From Bacteroidota bacterium (GTDB taxonomy: Bacteria > Bacteroidota > Bacteroidia > NS11-12g > UBA955), in NCBI GenBank assembly GCA_016868785.1, contig VGFS01000014.1, positions 1-46,853 of the forward strand: a stretch of DNA of 46,853 nucleotides, read 5' to 3'. This document shows, in pieces, positions 8,019 through 17,759 of this stretch. The stretch's first letter is position 1; the number at the start of each line of letters is the position of its first letter. A model generated the notes under the pieces. The model was given only the letters and a program-made list of their open reading frames with translations, did no database searches and was not told the DNA's origin. Made by a program: the position numbers and the translations under genes.

Positions 8019-9347
8019 TTGAAATCCAGGGTACTCCTAGCTATTGTTGCTATCCTTACCGGATTGGCTGCTTGTAAAAAACAAGATGGCAACATCATCA
8101 TTGATGGTCAAAGCAACAACAATCAGTTAGAAATTTTCCGTTCCGATACATTTACGGTTCGTGCCAAAACCACGCGGGAAGACTCTTTGCCTGCCAACGG
8201 GATTAGCTACACGTTATTGGGAGAAATGCACGACCCTATTTTAGGCAAAAGCAAGGCGAGTTTGTTTGCCAAGATGGTCATATTAGAGCCTGAAAACAAC
8301 TTTCCAAATACCATTGAGCCCGATTCGGCCATTTTGTATATACCGATGGTAGACGGTTTGAATTTTTATGGCAATCCTTCGACCAAGCAACGTTTACAGA
8401 TATTTCCCTTAAACGAAACCATAAACCCTTCCAGGGTATACTACCAACACGAAAGCATCGCCATCAATCAACAGATTGGCAGTAATTATTTTGGTCCGAT
8501 GTTCCAACAGAAATTAGATTCTATTGGGTACAAAAAGGAGAAAATGGGTCTCAAGCCCGGTTTGAAGATAAAGTTGAGTGCTGAATTTGCGCGGAGTTTG
8601 ATGCAGATGCCATTGGAAGCCTATCAGTCCAATGAAGGCCTGGCCAAACATTATAAGGGAATCGCCATAATTCCAGAAAACGATGAGTTGTTGCCCGGTG
8701 ACGGAGGCTATGCCGTACTCGATCTAAGCAATGTCATCTCGTTGGCTTACAGAGCAAAGATTTTGTTGTACTACAACGACACCAACACCTTCGTTTTTGG
8801 ATGCGATGACAAACGCAGTGCCATCGTGAACCTCGGAAAAGTAGGGCCTTACCCTCCAATGGTCAATGAGCAATTGGGCAATTCAAGCAATGCCTTTCCC
8901 ACAACCTACATCCAAGCTTTGGGTGGTTTGAAAACAGAGATTCAACTGCCTTATCTTCAAAACTTGATTGAAACGGGCAATGTTGGTATCAACAAAGCGG
9001 AGATCGTCTTTTATACCGATGGTTCACCCAATACACGACAATTTGCACCACCTCGGTTAAACCTTTATCAACCGCTGAATGCCCAGAGCAATCGAAATCG
9101 TTTGATTGATGATGCCACGCAAGCACCGGCCTCGTTTGGTGGGATTTATGACGAATCAAGAAAATGTTATCGATTTACCGTAACCCGTCATATTCAGAAT
9201 ATTCTGAACGATCAACATTTTAAATCATTGAATACCAATTTGGGACTGTATTTGGCTGTGCCTTCAGACAACCCAGTGATCGGAGCAAGAACAGGAATCG
9301 ACCATTCCAAAACGAAATTAATCATCACCTACACAAAACCCAATTAA
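8019..9347 (+). CDS. DUF4270-family lipoprotein
   Basis: Translation must start at a TTG codon (8019): no ATG gives the signal sequence, and the TTG yields MKSRVLLAIVAILTGLAAC with lipobox Cys19. The mature protein (about 424 residues) is a beta-rich DUF4270 protein, a Bacteroidota family of unknown function that is predicted to be anchored in the outer membrane. It begins 9 bases after the GT5-like gene and 20 bases before aroF, so the three are probably one transcript. The non-ATG start may lower its translation relative to its neighbours. Confidence 0.8.
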   Translation: MKSRVLLAIVAILTGLAACKKQDGNIIIDGQSNNNQLEIFRSDTFTVRAKTTREDSLPANGISYTLLGEMHDPILGKSKASLFAKMVILEPENNFPNTIEPDSAILYIPMVDGLNFYGNPSTKQRLQIFPLNETINPSRVYYQHESIAINQQIGSNYFGPMFQQKLDSIGYKKEKMGLKPGLKIKLSAEFARSLMQMPLEAYQSNEGLAKHYKGIAIIPENDELLPGDGGYAVLDLSNVISLAYRAKILLYYNDTNTFVFGCDDKRSAIVNLGKVGPYPPMVNEQLGNSSNAFPTTYIQALGGLKTEIQLPYLQNLIETGNVGINKAEIVFYTDGSPNTRQFAPPRLNLYQPLNAQSNRNRLIDDATQAPASFGGIYDESRKCYRFTVTRHIQNILNDQHFKSLNTNLGLYLAVPSDNPVIGARTGIDHSKTKLIITYTKPN

Positions 9348-9367
9348 CAATTCGTTGTTTCATCAGC

Positions 9368-10228
9368 ATGGGAACCCGCAAACCATATCAACTCGTTAGT
9401 CGCGAATGGAAACAAGAAGACACAACCTTCGTGGTAAATGGTGTCACCATTGGCAAGGATTTAATGATGATCGCAGGTCCTTGCGCCGTTGAAAACCGCG
9501 AACAAATTTTCACCATTTCTGAATTTTTAGCCAAGAAGAACATCAAATTCTTACGCGGCGGCGCATACAAACCAAGAACCAGTCCGTATTCATTTCAAGG
9601 ACTGAAAACGGAAGGACTTGAATTGCTCAGAGAGGCGGCAGACAAATATGGTTTGGCCGTTGTATCTGAGATTATGAGCACAGACAAAATTGAGGAATTG
9701 GTAACCTACGCCGATATACTACAGGTGGGAACGCGAAACATGCAAAATTATCCCTTGCTCAAGGCTTTGGGTAAATGTGGCAAACCTGTTTTATTGAAGC
9801 GTGGCATGGGTAGCACAATTGAAGAATGGTTGTTGGCTGCCGAGTACATTGTAAGTGGTGGTAATGAGCGTGTTATACTCTGTGAGCGAGGAATTAGAAC
9901 TTTTGAAACCGCCACCCGAAACACCATTGATATTGCAGCGATCCCACTGATTAAACACCTCAGTCACCTGCCAATCATTTCAGATCCAAGTCAAGGTACA
10001 GGTATTCGAGACATTGTATCACCTGTTTCCAACGCAGCCATTGCGGCAGGGGCAGATGGATTAATCATTGAAGTTCATAACCAGCCCAATGAAGCCTTGA
10101 GCGATGGAGACCAAAGTTTGTATTTGGACCAATTGGGTGATTTATTGCCCCAGTTATCGGCACAAGCCAAACTGCGCAACAAGCGTTTTGATTTTGAAAC
10201 GGCAATATTAATTTCTAGCCTCAGTTGA
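9368..10228 (+). CDS. aroF: 3-deoxy-7-phosphoheptulonate synthase (DAHP synthase, KDO8PS-like type Ib)
   Basis: This 286-residue TIM-barrel enzyme condenses phosphoenolpyruvate and erythrose 4-phosphate, the first step of the shikimate pathway. Motifs visible in order are AGPCAVEN (about 37-44), the substrate loop RGGAYKPRTSPYSFQG (about 64-79), KRGMGST, SDPSQGTG and the metal-binding IIEVHNQP. It has neither the N-terminal ferredoxin-like ACT domain nor a fused chorismate mutase, so feedback control is not built into this polypeptide. It is the last gene of the GT5-like/DUF4270 unit. A ctagcc/ggctag hairpin overlaps the stop codon, but there is no strong U-tract. Confidence 0.93.
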   Translation: MGTRKPYQLVSREWKQEDTTFVVNGVTIGKDLMMIAGPCAVENREQIFTISEFLAKKNIKFLRGGAYKPRTSPYSFQGLKTEGLELLREAADKYGLAVVSEIMSTDKIEELVTYADILQVGTRNMQNYPLLKALGKCGKPVLLKRGMGSTIEEWLLAAEYIVSGGNERVILCERGIRTFETATRNTIDIAAIPLIKHLSHLPIISDPSQGTGIRDIVSPVSNAAIAAGADGLIIEVHNQPNEALSDGDQSLYLDQLGDLLPQLSAQAKLRNKRFDFETAILISSLS

Positions 10229-10251
10229 GGTTGGCTAGGTTCTCCTAAAAA

Positions 10252-11787
10252 TTAATTTTTTGTCCTGAACAGGTAAAAAATGGGCCATCCCAATGCCACG
10301 ATTCCTATGCCGGTAATGGCAATATTAAACTGGCTAATCAAAATTCCAACAGCCACAAATCCCGCCAAAACTAAATACATCACAGGCAAATAGGGATATC
10401 CCCACACTTTATAAGGTCGCTCGGCATTTGGTTCCCGATTCCTCAGCACAATTACCCCAGCTACAGTGATGATGTAGAACAACAGCGAAGCAAAGGTGCA
10501 ATAGCTCAATAAATCGCCATAAGTGCCGCTCAAACACAATATACTGGCCCAAAACGCTTGCATCCAAAGTGCGTTGGCAGGCACATTTTTTTCATTCACT
10601 TTCGCGGCGTTTTTGAAGAACAATCCTTGCTCTGCCATGGCCTTGTAGAGGCGACTCCCCGCTAAAATCAATCCGTTGTTACAACCAAAAGTACTAACAA
10701 CGATGAGGCCTGCCATAAAAAACAGACCCATAAGCCCAGCATAGGCGTCTTGGGTAGATCCCATCAATACGGATGATGCCGCAACACCCACCCTGTCTTG
10801 ATCAGCATGGGCGATACCCAAATTAAAATTTTCTGCTAAGCCATCAGGCCCAATAGCAGCCATCGCATCGGACCAATTCAATCCTTTCAAAGGCAACAAA
10901 GTCATGTATGCAACATTGGCCAGACAATAAACGACGGTAACAATGAATGTGCCGTACAACAAAGCCTTAGGAATGGTTTTACTGGGTTTATCGATCTCGG
11001 CCGACATAAATGTAATCCCTTGCCAAGCATCGGAAGAAAACAAACTGCCTACCATCGCACTGGCAAAGGCCAAAAGCAACACAACGCCTGAAATCGCCTC
11101 CCAGGCACCTTTTACTGGTTCAATGGATGAGGTAATGGTAGTGTCAATCACAAATTTTGATGCGTGAAGACCGTCCGACATATTCGACCAGAAGTAATTG
11201 CGGGCTCCATTGAGGGAACCACCGAAAAGCACGAACAAACCACCAACAATCAAGGCACCTAGGGCAACCAATTTGGCCAAAGTAAAAATGCGTTGAACCC
11301 ATTTGCCTTCTTGTATTCCCCTTGAGTTAATCCAGGTCAGCAACAAGATGCTTCCGATAGCCATGCATTGGCCTGAAAGTAGAGTAAAGGATTTGCCGAG
11401 GATAGGCAGTGTTAAAACGACCTTATCGTGACCCCAAACAAAAATGCCCAAGTGTTTGGCGAAGGCCATGGCCACTGCCGCAATTACGCCCGTTTGAATC
11501 ACTGAAAATACCGCCCAACCATAGACAAAACCCATCCGCTTTCCATAAATACGGGTGATGAAATTATACTGTCCGCCTGCATTGGGCATCATCGAGGCCA
11601 ACTCACCAAAACTCAAGGCGGCCATTAGGGTGATAACACCGGTCAATATCCAAGCCAACAAGACCAAAGGTCCATTCCCCAACTGCCGGGTCATATCCCC
11701 GGTAACCAAGAAGATTCCACTGCCAATCATACTGCCCGAAACCAGCAATACAGAATCAAATAAGCCCAGTTTTTTTGTCGTTGTCAT
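10252..11787 (-). CDS. APC-superfamily amino-acid permease
   Basis: This 511-residue, roughly 12-helix membrane protein has the APC first-helix signature GSMIGSGIFLV (residues 18-28), the substrate-binding break seen in LeuT-fold permeases. FGELASMMPNAGGQY follows in helix 2 and is typical of the LAT/SteT-like branch. A long insertion after helix 5 and a variable region near 320-345 are present. It lies downstream of a second, differently related permease, with a rho-independent terminator between them, so the two are probably controlled separately. The transported amino acid cannot be deduced. Confidence 0.88.
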   Translation of the reverse strand: MTTTKKLGLFDSVLLVSGSMIGSGIFLVTGDMTRQLGNGPLVLLAWILTGVITLMAALSFGELASMMPNAGGQYNFITRIYGKRMGFVYGWAVFSVIQTGVIAAVAMAFAKHLGIFVWGHDKVVLTLPILGKSFTLLSGQCMAIGSILLLTWINSRGIQEGKWVQRIFTLAKLVALGALIVGGLFVLFGGSLNGARNYFWSNMSDGLHASKFVIDTTITSSIEPVKGAWEAISGVVLLLAFASAMVGSLFSSDAWQGITFMSAEIDKPSKTIPKALLYGTFIVTVVYCLANVAYMTLLPLKGLNWSDAMAAIGPDGLAENFNLGIAHADQDRVGVAASSVLMGSTQDAYAGLMGLFFMAGLIVVSTFGCNNGLILAGSRLYKAMAEQGLFFKNAAKVNEKNVPANALWMQAFWASILCLSGTYGDLLSYCTFASLLFYIITVAGVIVLRNREPNAERPYKVWGYPYLPVMYLVLAGFVAVGILISQFNIAITGIGIVALGWPIFYLFRTKN

Positions 11788-11812
11788 CCTCTTAATGTCG
11801 GTATATTATTAA

Positions 11813-11839
11813 AAAAGGCTTGGGATGACCAAGCCTTTT
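11813..11839 (-). terminator. Rho-independent terminator of the second permease gene
   Basis: An 11-bp perfect stem (11813-11823 with 11829-11839) has a five-base loop. On the minus strand it is followed by a run of U, 18 bases after the stop codon at 11858. Confidence 0.85.
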
Positions 11840-11857
11840 CGTTGATTGAAACTAAGA

Positions 11858-13282
11858 TTATTGTGGTTGATTTAAGTTGGAATTCTTGCGGCTATACAGA
11901 AAGTAAACCAACACACCCAAAGAACCCCAAATCACAAACGCATACCAGGTATTTTCACGAACCTGAGACATCAGGAATACGTTGAACAAAACACCCATAG
12001 GGGCTACGAAAAAAATCCACGGTGTTCTGTAGGGTCTCTCCAGATCAGGTTGTTTGATGCGTAAAATTAAAACGGCCAAACACACCATCGCAAAGGCCAG
12101 CAGGGTTCCCATCGAGCACATCTCAGAAACCTTATCAATGGGCGTTAATGCTGCCACAACAGAAACAACGAATCCCACCAAGATCGTGCTTTTCCAAGGC
12201 GTTTTAAATTTTGGGTGCAAAGAACCAAACAGATTTTTTGGCAGCAAACCATCTTTGGCCATGCCCAAGAAAATTCGGGTTTGTCCCAACATCATCACCA
12301 ACATAACAGACATCAAACCCGCGGTTGCGGCAATGGTGATTAAATACACTGCCCAATCTATACCGGCACCTGAGAACGCCGAAGCTACAGGGGCTTTCAA
12401 ATCCAATTGATTATAGGGAACCATACCGGTCAAAACCAAAGACACGGCGATGTATAACAAGGTACAGATAACCAGTGAAGCAATGATGGCAAATGGTACG
12501 TCTTTCTTGGGGTTAATGGCTTCTCCAGCTTGGGTAGAAACAGCATCAAATCCGATGTAAGCAAAGAACACAATGGTAGCCGCTGTTAAAACGCCTCCAA
12601 CACCGAAGTGCAAATGTCCATCTTCGCCCATTTTTTCGGCCGGAATGAATGGATCCCAATTATTCGTATCCACGAAGAAAGCCCCTACGAAAATCACGAA
12701 CAACACAACGGCAACTTTCAACACAACGATGATGTTGTTGGTTGACGCAGCCTCTTTGATGCCCTTAACCAAAATGGCAGTAATTACCCAAGTGATCAAA
12801 AAGGCGGGTAAGTTAAAGGCGTTGCCGCCGTAGGTTACCGGATCGTTGATTAAATATTCAGGCAAATCAATATGAAACAGGTGCAGTAATTTGGTAAAAT
12901 ATCCGCTCCATGCCACTGCAACAGTGGTTGCTCCCATCATGTATTCTAGGATCAAGTTCCATCCAATAAACCATGCAAACAATTCCCCCACTGTACCGTA
13001 AGCATAGGCATAAGCCGAACCTTCAACAGGCAAAACAGAGGCGAATTCCGCATAACACAAAGACGCAAACAGACATCCGATACCGGCGATAACAAACGCC
13101 AAAGCGAGGGCAGGACCTGCGTGATTATGCGCAGCGATACCTGTCAAGGTAAAAATACCACCACCAATGATGGCACCAATTCCCAATGAAGTCAAACCCC
13201 AACGAGTAAGTACCCGATTTAAATCATTTTTCTTCGCCTCGGCCTGATAGGCAGCAATGGGTTTCTTTCTCCAAATAGACAT
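11858..13282 (-). CDS. Cationic amino-acid transporter-like permease (APC superfamily, CAT/YfnA type)
   Basis: The start at 13282 (MSIWRKKPI) gives 474 residues. It is preferred over the ATG at 13321 because the promoter box at 13301-13308 lies between the two. Family members begin with the soluble segment seen here, followed by GIGAIIGGGIFTLTG (helix 1). Helix 2 includes CYAEFASVLPVEGSAYAY, and GAFFVDTNNWDPFIP is an extracytoplasmic loop typical of the CAT family. There are about 12 helices. The stop is followed by a strong terminator. It lies beside kbl, which suggests but does not prove a role in amino-acid uptake linked to threonine/glycine metabolism. Confidence 0.88.
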   Translation of the reverse strand: MSIWRKKPIAAYQAEAKKNDLNRVLTRWGLTSLGIGAIIGGGIFTLTGIAAHNHAGPALALAFVIAGIGCLFASLCYAEFASVLPVEGSAYAYAYGTVGELFAWFIGWNLILEYMMGATTVAVAWSGYFTKLLHLFHIDLPEYLINDPVTYGGNAFNLPAFLITWVITAILVKGIKEAASTNNIIVVLKVAVVLFVIFVGAFFVDTNNWDPFIPAEKMGEDGHLHFGVGGVLTAATIVFFAYIGFDAVSTQAGEAINPKKDVPFAIIASLVICTLLYIAVSLVLTGMVPYNQLDLKAPVASAFSGAGIDWAVYLITIAATAGLMSVMLVMMLGQTRIFLGMAKDGLLPKNLFGSLHPKFKTPWKSTILVGFVVSVVAALTPIDKVSEMCSMGTLLAFAMVCLAVLILRIKQPDLERPYRTPWIFFVAPMGVLFNVFLMSQVRENTWYAFVIWGSLGVLVYFLYSRKNSNLNQPQ

Positions 13283-13300
13283 ACAGATTTTGCTAAAAAA

Positions 13301-13308
13301 CAAATATA
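13301..13308 (-). promoter_or_regulatory. Bacteroidota -7 box TATATTTG for the CAT-like permease
   Basis: The box is an exact TAnnTTTG match on the minus strand, 18 bases before the ATG at 13282. It lies just upstream of the kbl stop codon. Confidence 0.55.
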
Positions 13309-13313
13309 GGGGT

Positions 13314-14510
13314 TTAGGCAATTACGCCCAATGCTTTGCCCACTTTGGTAAATGCAGCAACGGCTTTATCGATATGCTCAAATTCATGAGCAGCACTCAA
13401 TTGCACACGGATACGCGCTTGCTCTTTGGGTACTACTGGAAAGAAGAAACCAATGACATAAATACCTTCATTCAATAAAGCATTGGCCATGTCCTGACTC
13501 AATTTCGCATCGTACAACATCACCGGAACAATGGCACTATCGCCATCTTTGATGTCGAACCCCGCGGCTTTAATTCCCGCTTTGAAACGCTTTACATTGG
13601 CTTCCAGTTTATCGCGCAAGGCCGTGGTCTCGTTCAACATGTTCAACACCTCGATACTCGCACCAACGATGCTCGGAGCCAGTGAGTTACTAAACAAGTA
13701 TGGACGGCTTCTCTGACGCAACAATTCAATGATTTCTTTTCTTCCTGTAGTATAACCACCCATCGCACCACCCAACGCTTTGCCCAAGGTACCCGTAATG
13801 ATGTCTACCCTGCCCATCACGTCGCAATATTCTGGGGTTCCACGTCCTGTGGCACCAATAAATCCGGCGGCGTGACATTCATCCGTCATGACCATGGCAT
13901 CATATTTTTCAGCCAAATCACACACTTTATCGAGCTGAGCTAAATATCCATCCATAGAAAACACCCCATCTGTTACCACCAAAATAAAACGGGCACCTTT
14001 CTCACGGGCAGCAATCAATTGGGCTTCTAGGTCGGCCATGTTGTTGTTTTCATACCGGAATCTCATGGCTTTACACAAACGAACACCATCGATGATCGAA
14101 GCATGGTTCAAACTGTCCGATATAATGGCATCTTGCTCTCCCAACAAGGGTTCGAAAACGCCACCGTTTGCATCGAAGGCCGCCGCGTAAAGAATGGTGT
14201 CATCCGTTCCATAAAACTGAGCGATTTTCTCCTCCAATTCCTTGTGAATGTCTTGTGTTCCACAAATAAAACGGACACTACTCATACCAAAACCATGGGT
14301 GTCGATGGCGCGTTTTGCTGCTTCAACCACCCGTGGATGACTGCTCAAGCCCAAATAATTATTGGCGCAAAAGTTTACTACTTCACTACCATCTGCCAGC
14401 TTAATGACTGCGTCTTGAGGCGTGGTGATGATGCGTTCTTTTTTGAAAAGGCCGACTTCTTCAATGCTTTTCAGCTCTGCTGCCAAATGTTCTTTAATAG
14501 CTCCGTACAT
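13314..14510 (-). CDS. kbl: Glycine C-acetyltransferase (2-amino-3-ketobutyrate CoA ligase)
   Basis: This 398-residue, fold-type I PLP enzyme of the alpha-oxoamine synthase family cleaves 2-amino-3-ketobutyrate with CoA to glycine and acetyl-CoA, the second step of threonine degradation. The length equals that of E. coli Kbl (398). The PLP lysine is Lys244 in [10 protein letters not shown], the cofactor is held by Asp210 and His213 in MTDECHAAG, and NNYLGLS (50-56) and [11 protein letters not shown] (132-142) are family hallmarks. Threonine dehydrogenase (tdh) is not adjacent. The close relatives KBL, AONS and SPT share the fold; the overall sequence reads as Kbl. Confidence 0.93.
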   Translation of the reverse strand: MYGAIKEHLAAELKSIEEVGLFKKERIITTPQDAVIKLADGSEVVNFCANNYLGLSSHPRVVEAAKRAIDTHGFGMSSVRFICGTQDIHKELEEKIAQFYGTDDTILYAAAFDANGGVFEPLLGEQDAIISDSLNHASIIDGVRLCKAMRFRYENNNMADLEAQLIAAREKGARFILVVTDGVFSMDGYLAQLDKVCDLAEKYDAMVMTDECHAAGFIGATGRGTPEYCDVMGRVDIITGTLGKALGGAMGGYTTGRKEIIELLRQRSRPYLFSNSLAPSIVGASIEVLNMLNETTALRDKLEANVKRFKAGIKAAGFDIKDGDSAIVPVMLYDAKLSQDMANALLNEGIYVIGFFFPVVPKEQARIRVQLSAAHEFEHIDKAVAAFTKVGKALGVIA

Positions 14511-14524
14511 AGGTGTATAAAAAA

Positions 14525-14532
14525 CAAAAATA
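14525..14532 (-). promoter_or_regulatory. Bacteroidota -7 box TATTTTTG for kbl
   Basis: The box is an exact TAnnTTTG match on the minus strand, 14 bases before the kbl ATG, between kbl and the upstream GH3-type gene. Confidence 0.5.
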
Positions 14533-14547
14533 CAATTTTGCCTTCTA

Positions 14548-16053
14548 TTACAATCCCATCATCGACCTGATTTCTTCAATGATCTTGCGGTCGTTGCACA
14601 AACGGGGCACTTTGTTTTGTCCGCCCAATTTCCCTTTCGACTTCAACCAATCGTGAAAGGTGTGGGTGGGTACCGACGTCACTTTCGGTAATTTCATCAA
14701 AATATCGGCCTTGCGTTTGGATTTATAATCGTCGTTTGTATTCTGTAACTCCTTGTCTAGCAAATGAATGAATGCATTTAAATCTGATGGAGGTTTTGAA
14801 AATTCAATCAACCATTCATGGCCTGCTTCATCGCTTTGATACAAATAAATGGGCGCTGCTGTGTAATCTGTGACAATGGCATCCATTTCCTTGCAAGCAA
14901 TCGCAATGGCTGTTTCTGCATTTTCAATCACCAGTTCTTCCCCGAAAGCATTGATAAACAATTTGGTTCTACCGGTAATTTTGAAGGTAAACGGGTTCAA
15001 ACTGTGAAATTGTATGGTATCACCAATGACATACCGCCAAAGTCCGCCCACCGATGAGATAACTACGGCGTAATTCACCCCTGTTTTAACAGCCAAAAGA
15101 GGAATTAAATTCTCTGTACTTGGTGTTTCATTTGCGGGATAAAATTCGAAGAAAATGCCCAGGTGTGTCAGCAGTACCAGCTCATTTCTATCGGCTTGGT
15201 ATTGAATGCCAAAGAATCCTTCACTGGCATTGTAGGTTTCAAGGTACTTCACATTATCGCTGGGCAACAATGTTCTGAACTGTTCACGATACGGTTCAAA
15301 ATTTACCCCGCCATGAATAAACAACTCAAAATTGGGCCAAACTTCAAGAATGTGCTTTTTGCCAGTAACCTCCAACACTCGCTGCATCACTACGGCGGTC
15401 CATGTGGGCACACCACTCACACTGGTTACATCTTCATCCTTGATAATTTGGACCATTTTTTCCAATTTATCTTCCCAACTTTCCAACATTGCAACGGATA
15501 CATCGGGGGTACTCTTCCAATTGGCCCAGGCGGGAAGATGCACCATCAGAATCCCACTTAAATCTCCAAAGTAATAAGATTGATCATCCCCACTTTGCTT
15601 TGTGGTTCCACCGATGAGAAGTCCTTTTCCATCAAAAATTTTACCTTCTGGATAAAACCCAAAAAACTGGGTTACGGCTTCTTTGGAACCCTCGAAGTGG
15701 TTGTGTTCCATGATTTCATAACTCATGGGAATAAACTTGGAAACGTTACTCGTGGTGCCGCTGCTTTTAGCAAACCATCGAATATCTCCTGGCCACAACA
15801 GAGATTGCTCTCCTTTTTGGTTTCTTTCGATGTAAGGCAAAAAATCCTCAAAAGTGACAACCGGCACTTTGGCCGCAAACTCTGCGTAAGTAGTGGTTTT
15901 TTCTATGCCAAATTTTCGTCCATATTCGGTGAGTGACAGCTTTTCCATCAACTCAACAAACAAGTTGTTTTGATTTTCTATAGACCGCTCAATGTTGGCG
16001 CGCAATTCATTGACACGCTGTTTGAAATACCAACCAATAATGGGACTGATCAT
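14548..16053 (-). CDS. GH3-family acyl-adenylate-forming enzyme
   Basis: This 501-residue member of the GH3 (auxin-responsive promoter) family belongs to the ANL superfamily, which activates a carboxylic acid with ATP and usually passes it to an amine. The three nucleotide motifs are present: SSGTTS (97-102), YNASEGFFG (near 290) and YVIGDTIQF (near 360). Plant GH3 enzymes conjugate jasmonate or auxin to amino acids; the bacterial substrates are unknown, so I make no substrate claim. Its ATG overlaps the end of the LolD-like ATPase gene by 4 bases (ATGA), making it the last gene of the DUF4199-plsC-gatC-ATPase operon. The C-terminal lid domain is complete. Confidence 0.85.
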   Translation of the reverse strand: MISPIIGWYFKQRVNELRANIERSIENQNNLFVELMEKLSLTEYGRKFGIEKTTTYAEFAAKVPVVTFEDFLPYIERNQKGEQSLLWPGDIRWFAKSSGTTSNVSKFIPMSYEIMEHNHFEGSKEAVTQFFGFYPEGKIFDGKGLLIGGTTKQSGDDQSYYFGDLSGILMVHLPAWANWKSTPDVSVAMLESWEDKLEKMVQIIKDEDVTSVSGVPTWTAVVMQRVLEVTGKKHILEVWPNFELFIHGGVNFEPYREQFRTLLPSDNVKYLETYNASEGFFGIQYQADRNELVLLTHLGIFFEFYPANETPSTENLIPLLAVKTGVNYAVVISSVGGLWRYVIGDTIQFHSLNPFTFKITGRTKLFINAFGEELVIENAETAIAIACKEMDAIVTDYTAAPIYLYQSDEAGHEWLIEFSKPPSDLNAFIHLLDKELQNTNDDYKSKRKADILMKLPKVTSVPTHTFHDWLKSKGKLGGQNKVPRLCNDRKIIEEIRSMMGL

Positions 16054-16724
16054 GAGGCAATTAAACCGTCACGCAACCTAACGATTTTTTTCGCGTGTTT
16101 CGCAATATCTTCTTCGTGGGTAACCAATACGATGGTATTTCCAGCGGCATGAATTTCTTCAAACAGACCCATAATTTCGTGCGAAGTTTGGGTATCCAAG
16201 TTGCCCGTAGGTTCATCTGCTAACAACAAACTTGGATTGTTAATTAACGCTCTTGCCACTGCCACCCGCTGCCTTTGTCCGCCCGACAACTCATTGGGCT
16301 TATGATCAAGGCGATTTCCAAGCCCTACTTTATTCAGGGTTTCTCTGGCCCGCTCCAACCGTTCTTTTTGGGAAACACCCGCATAAACCAAAGGGAGGGC
16401 CACATTTTCCAATGAACTCAAACGGTTAAGTAGATTGAAGGTTTGAAATACAAAGCCTATTTCATCATTTCGGACCTTACTCAGTTCGATGTCTGACATT
16501 TTACTTACCTCTTTTTGGTTGAGCCAATATTGACCCGCAGAGGGTGTATCAAGGCAACCAATGATGTTCATCAAGGTGCTTTTTCCTGAACCTGATGGTC
16601 CCATTAGGGCCACATATTCCCCTTGATGAATGTTGAGATCGATTTTTTTCAGTGCATGCACAGTTTGATCTCCCAACACATAGGTTTTTCTGATGTCTTG
16701 AAGTGAAATCAGGGCATTAGCCAT
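16050..16724 (-). CDS. ABC transporter ATP-binding protein (LolD/MacB-like)
   Basis: This 224-residue stand-alone nucleotide-binding subunit has Walker A GPSGSGKS (42-49), the Q-loop in FVFQTFNLL (near 92-100), the signature LSGGQ (146-150), Walker [13 protein letters not shown] with catalytic Glu171, and the H-loop [22 protein letters not shown] is characteristic of the LolD/MacB/FtsE-like o228 group, which powers lipoprotein release or mechanotransmission complexes. No permease of that type (MacB or LolC/E-like) is encoded nearby, so its partner must be elsewhere. It overlaps gatC by 8 bases and the GH3-type gene by 4. Confidence 0.9.
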   Translation of the reverse strand: MANALISLQDIRKTYVLGDQTVHALKKIDLNIHQGEYVALMGPSGSGKSTLMNIIGCLDTPSAGQYWLNQKEVSKMSDIELSKVRNDEIGFVFQTFNLLNRLSSLENVALPLVYAGVSQKERLERARETLNKVGLGNRLDHKPNELSGGQRQRVAVARALINNPSLLLADEPTGNLDTQTSHEIMGLFEEIHAAGNTIVLVTHEEDIAKHAKKIVRLRDGLIAS

Positions 16725-17013
16725 TGCCGTCGATCACCTTGGGCACACGGAAAAAATCACTGTCAGCCTTAGGCGCATTCCGCAAGGCCTCTTCATGAGT
16801 AATGGTTTGAATAACCACATCTTCGCGCAGTACGGTTTCCGCATCGGTGAGATAAATCAAGGGTTCCACGCCAGTGGTATCCACTTCTTTGAGCTTTTCA
16901 CACATGGCCAAAATGTCTTCCAAATCATTTTGCATTTTCTTCAAGCTTTCGCCTTCAAATTGCAACCGAGATAAATGGGCTAGCTCTTGGACTCTCTTTT
17001 CGGTGATTTTCAT
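16717..17013 (-). CDS. gatC: Aspartyl/glutamyl-tRNA amidotransferase subunit C
   Basis: This 98-residue protein has the normal length for GatC, the small belt subunit that holds GatA and GatB together when the complex converts Glu-tRNA(Gln) or Asp-tRNA(Asn) to the amidated form. [10 protein letters not shown] (10-19), the helix with [17 protein letters not shown] (48-52) and the LREDVV segment are family features. gatA and gatB are not in the window, so the complex is encoded at split loci, as is common in Bacteroidota. It overlaps plsC by 4 bases upstream and the ATPase gene by 8 bases downstream. Confidence 0.93.
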   Translation of the reverse strand: MKITEKRVQELAHLSRLQFEGESLKKMQNDLEDILAMCEKLKEVDTTGVEPLIYLTDAETVLREDVVIQTITHEEALRNAPKADSDFFRVPKVIDGNG

Positions 17014-17747
17014 AGTATGCCTAATGATTTCAGTTGTGAAGATATGACATTGTATACTTTTTCTTGTAACATCGGCATGTCATCCATCGACAAACCCTTG
17101 GTTTCAATCGGTGCATGGACAAACATGCGCATCATTCCGGGAGATCCATCGAAAGTGTCGCTGTTAAATCGTTTTTGGTTATCGGCCAGGGTTACGGGCA
17201 CAATGGGAATTTGTTTTTCTATGGCCAAACGAAACGCCCCCGGTTTGAAAGGAAATTTTATTTGGGGTGCATTGTCTGGAATTCTGCCTTCAGGATAAAT
17301 GACCAAATTGGCTCCAAGCGCATCCATTTGTTTGGAAGCGTCTTCAAACGCCTTGTAGGAACCGCGCAAGCTCTCTCGGTGGACGGCAATATCCAAGGTT
17401 CTAAACCAAATCCCAAAGAGCGGAATTCTTGACAGTTCTATTTTTCCCATGAAAAAATTGAATCCCGGCAAAAAACTCCCACAAGTGAGGATATCGAGGT
17501 AGGAAATGTGGTTTGGACAAAAAATCAATTGTTGGTTTTTTGGCAACGGCTGTTCATATCGGACAACAGGAATTACGAAAGCTACCACGGCGGTAACTGA
17601 GCCCCAAATTTTACGCAAGCTATGGGCCAATCGATATGTTTTGGGCGATAACAAAAACAAATAAAGCAGCGGATACACCGGCAGAAACAGGGCGATAAAC
17701 CAAAAGCCCGCCCATGCCAACCAAATTCTACCCAATAGCTTTTTCAT
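17010..17747 (-). CDS. plsC: 1-acyl-sn-glycerol-3-phosphate acyltransferase family protein
   Basis: This 245-residue membrane-associated acyltransferase has two N-terminal hydrophobic segments (about 8-32 and 50-63) and the HX4D catalytic motif (NHISYLD, His80 and Asp85). FMGKIELSRIPLFG is motif II, and YPEGRIPD (151-158) is the glycerol-phosphate-binding EGR motif. It should transfer an acyl chain to lysophosphatidate at the inner face of the cytoplasmic membrane to form phosphatidate. Related enzymes acylate ornithine or other lipids, so the exact acceptor is less certain than the fold. It is the second gene of the operon, 12 bases after the DUF4199 gene. Confidence 0.88.
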   Translation of the reverse strand: MKKLLGRIWLAWAGFWFIALFLPVYPLLYLFLLSPKTYRLAHSLRKIWGSVTAVVAFVIPVVRYEQPLPKNQQLIFCPNHISYLDILTCGSFLPGFNFFMGKIELSRIPLFGIWFRTLDIAVHRESLRGSYKAFEDASKQMDALGANLVIYPEGRIPDNAPQIKFPFKPGAFRLAIEKQIPIVPVTLADNQKRFNSDTFDGSPGMMRMFVHAPIETKGLSMDDMPMLQEKVYNVISSQLKSLGIL

Positions 17748-17759
17748 GCTTGAGATGCG

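Noticed and set aside
10215-10238. Hairpin (ctagcc/ggctag) overlapping the aroF stop codon
   Set aside because: The stem is only six pairs and no clear U-run follows on either strand, so it is not listed as a terminator, though it may weakly separate the convergent genes.
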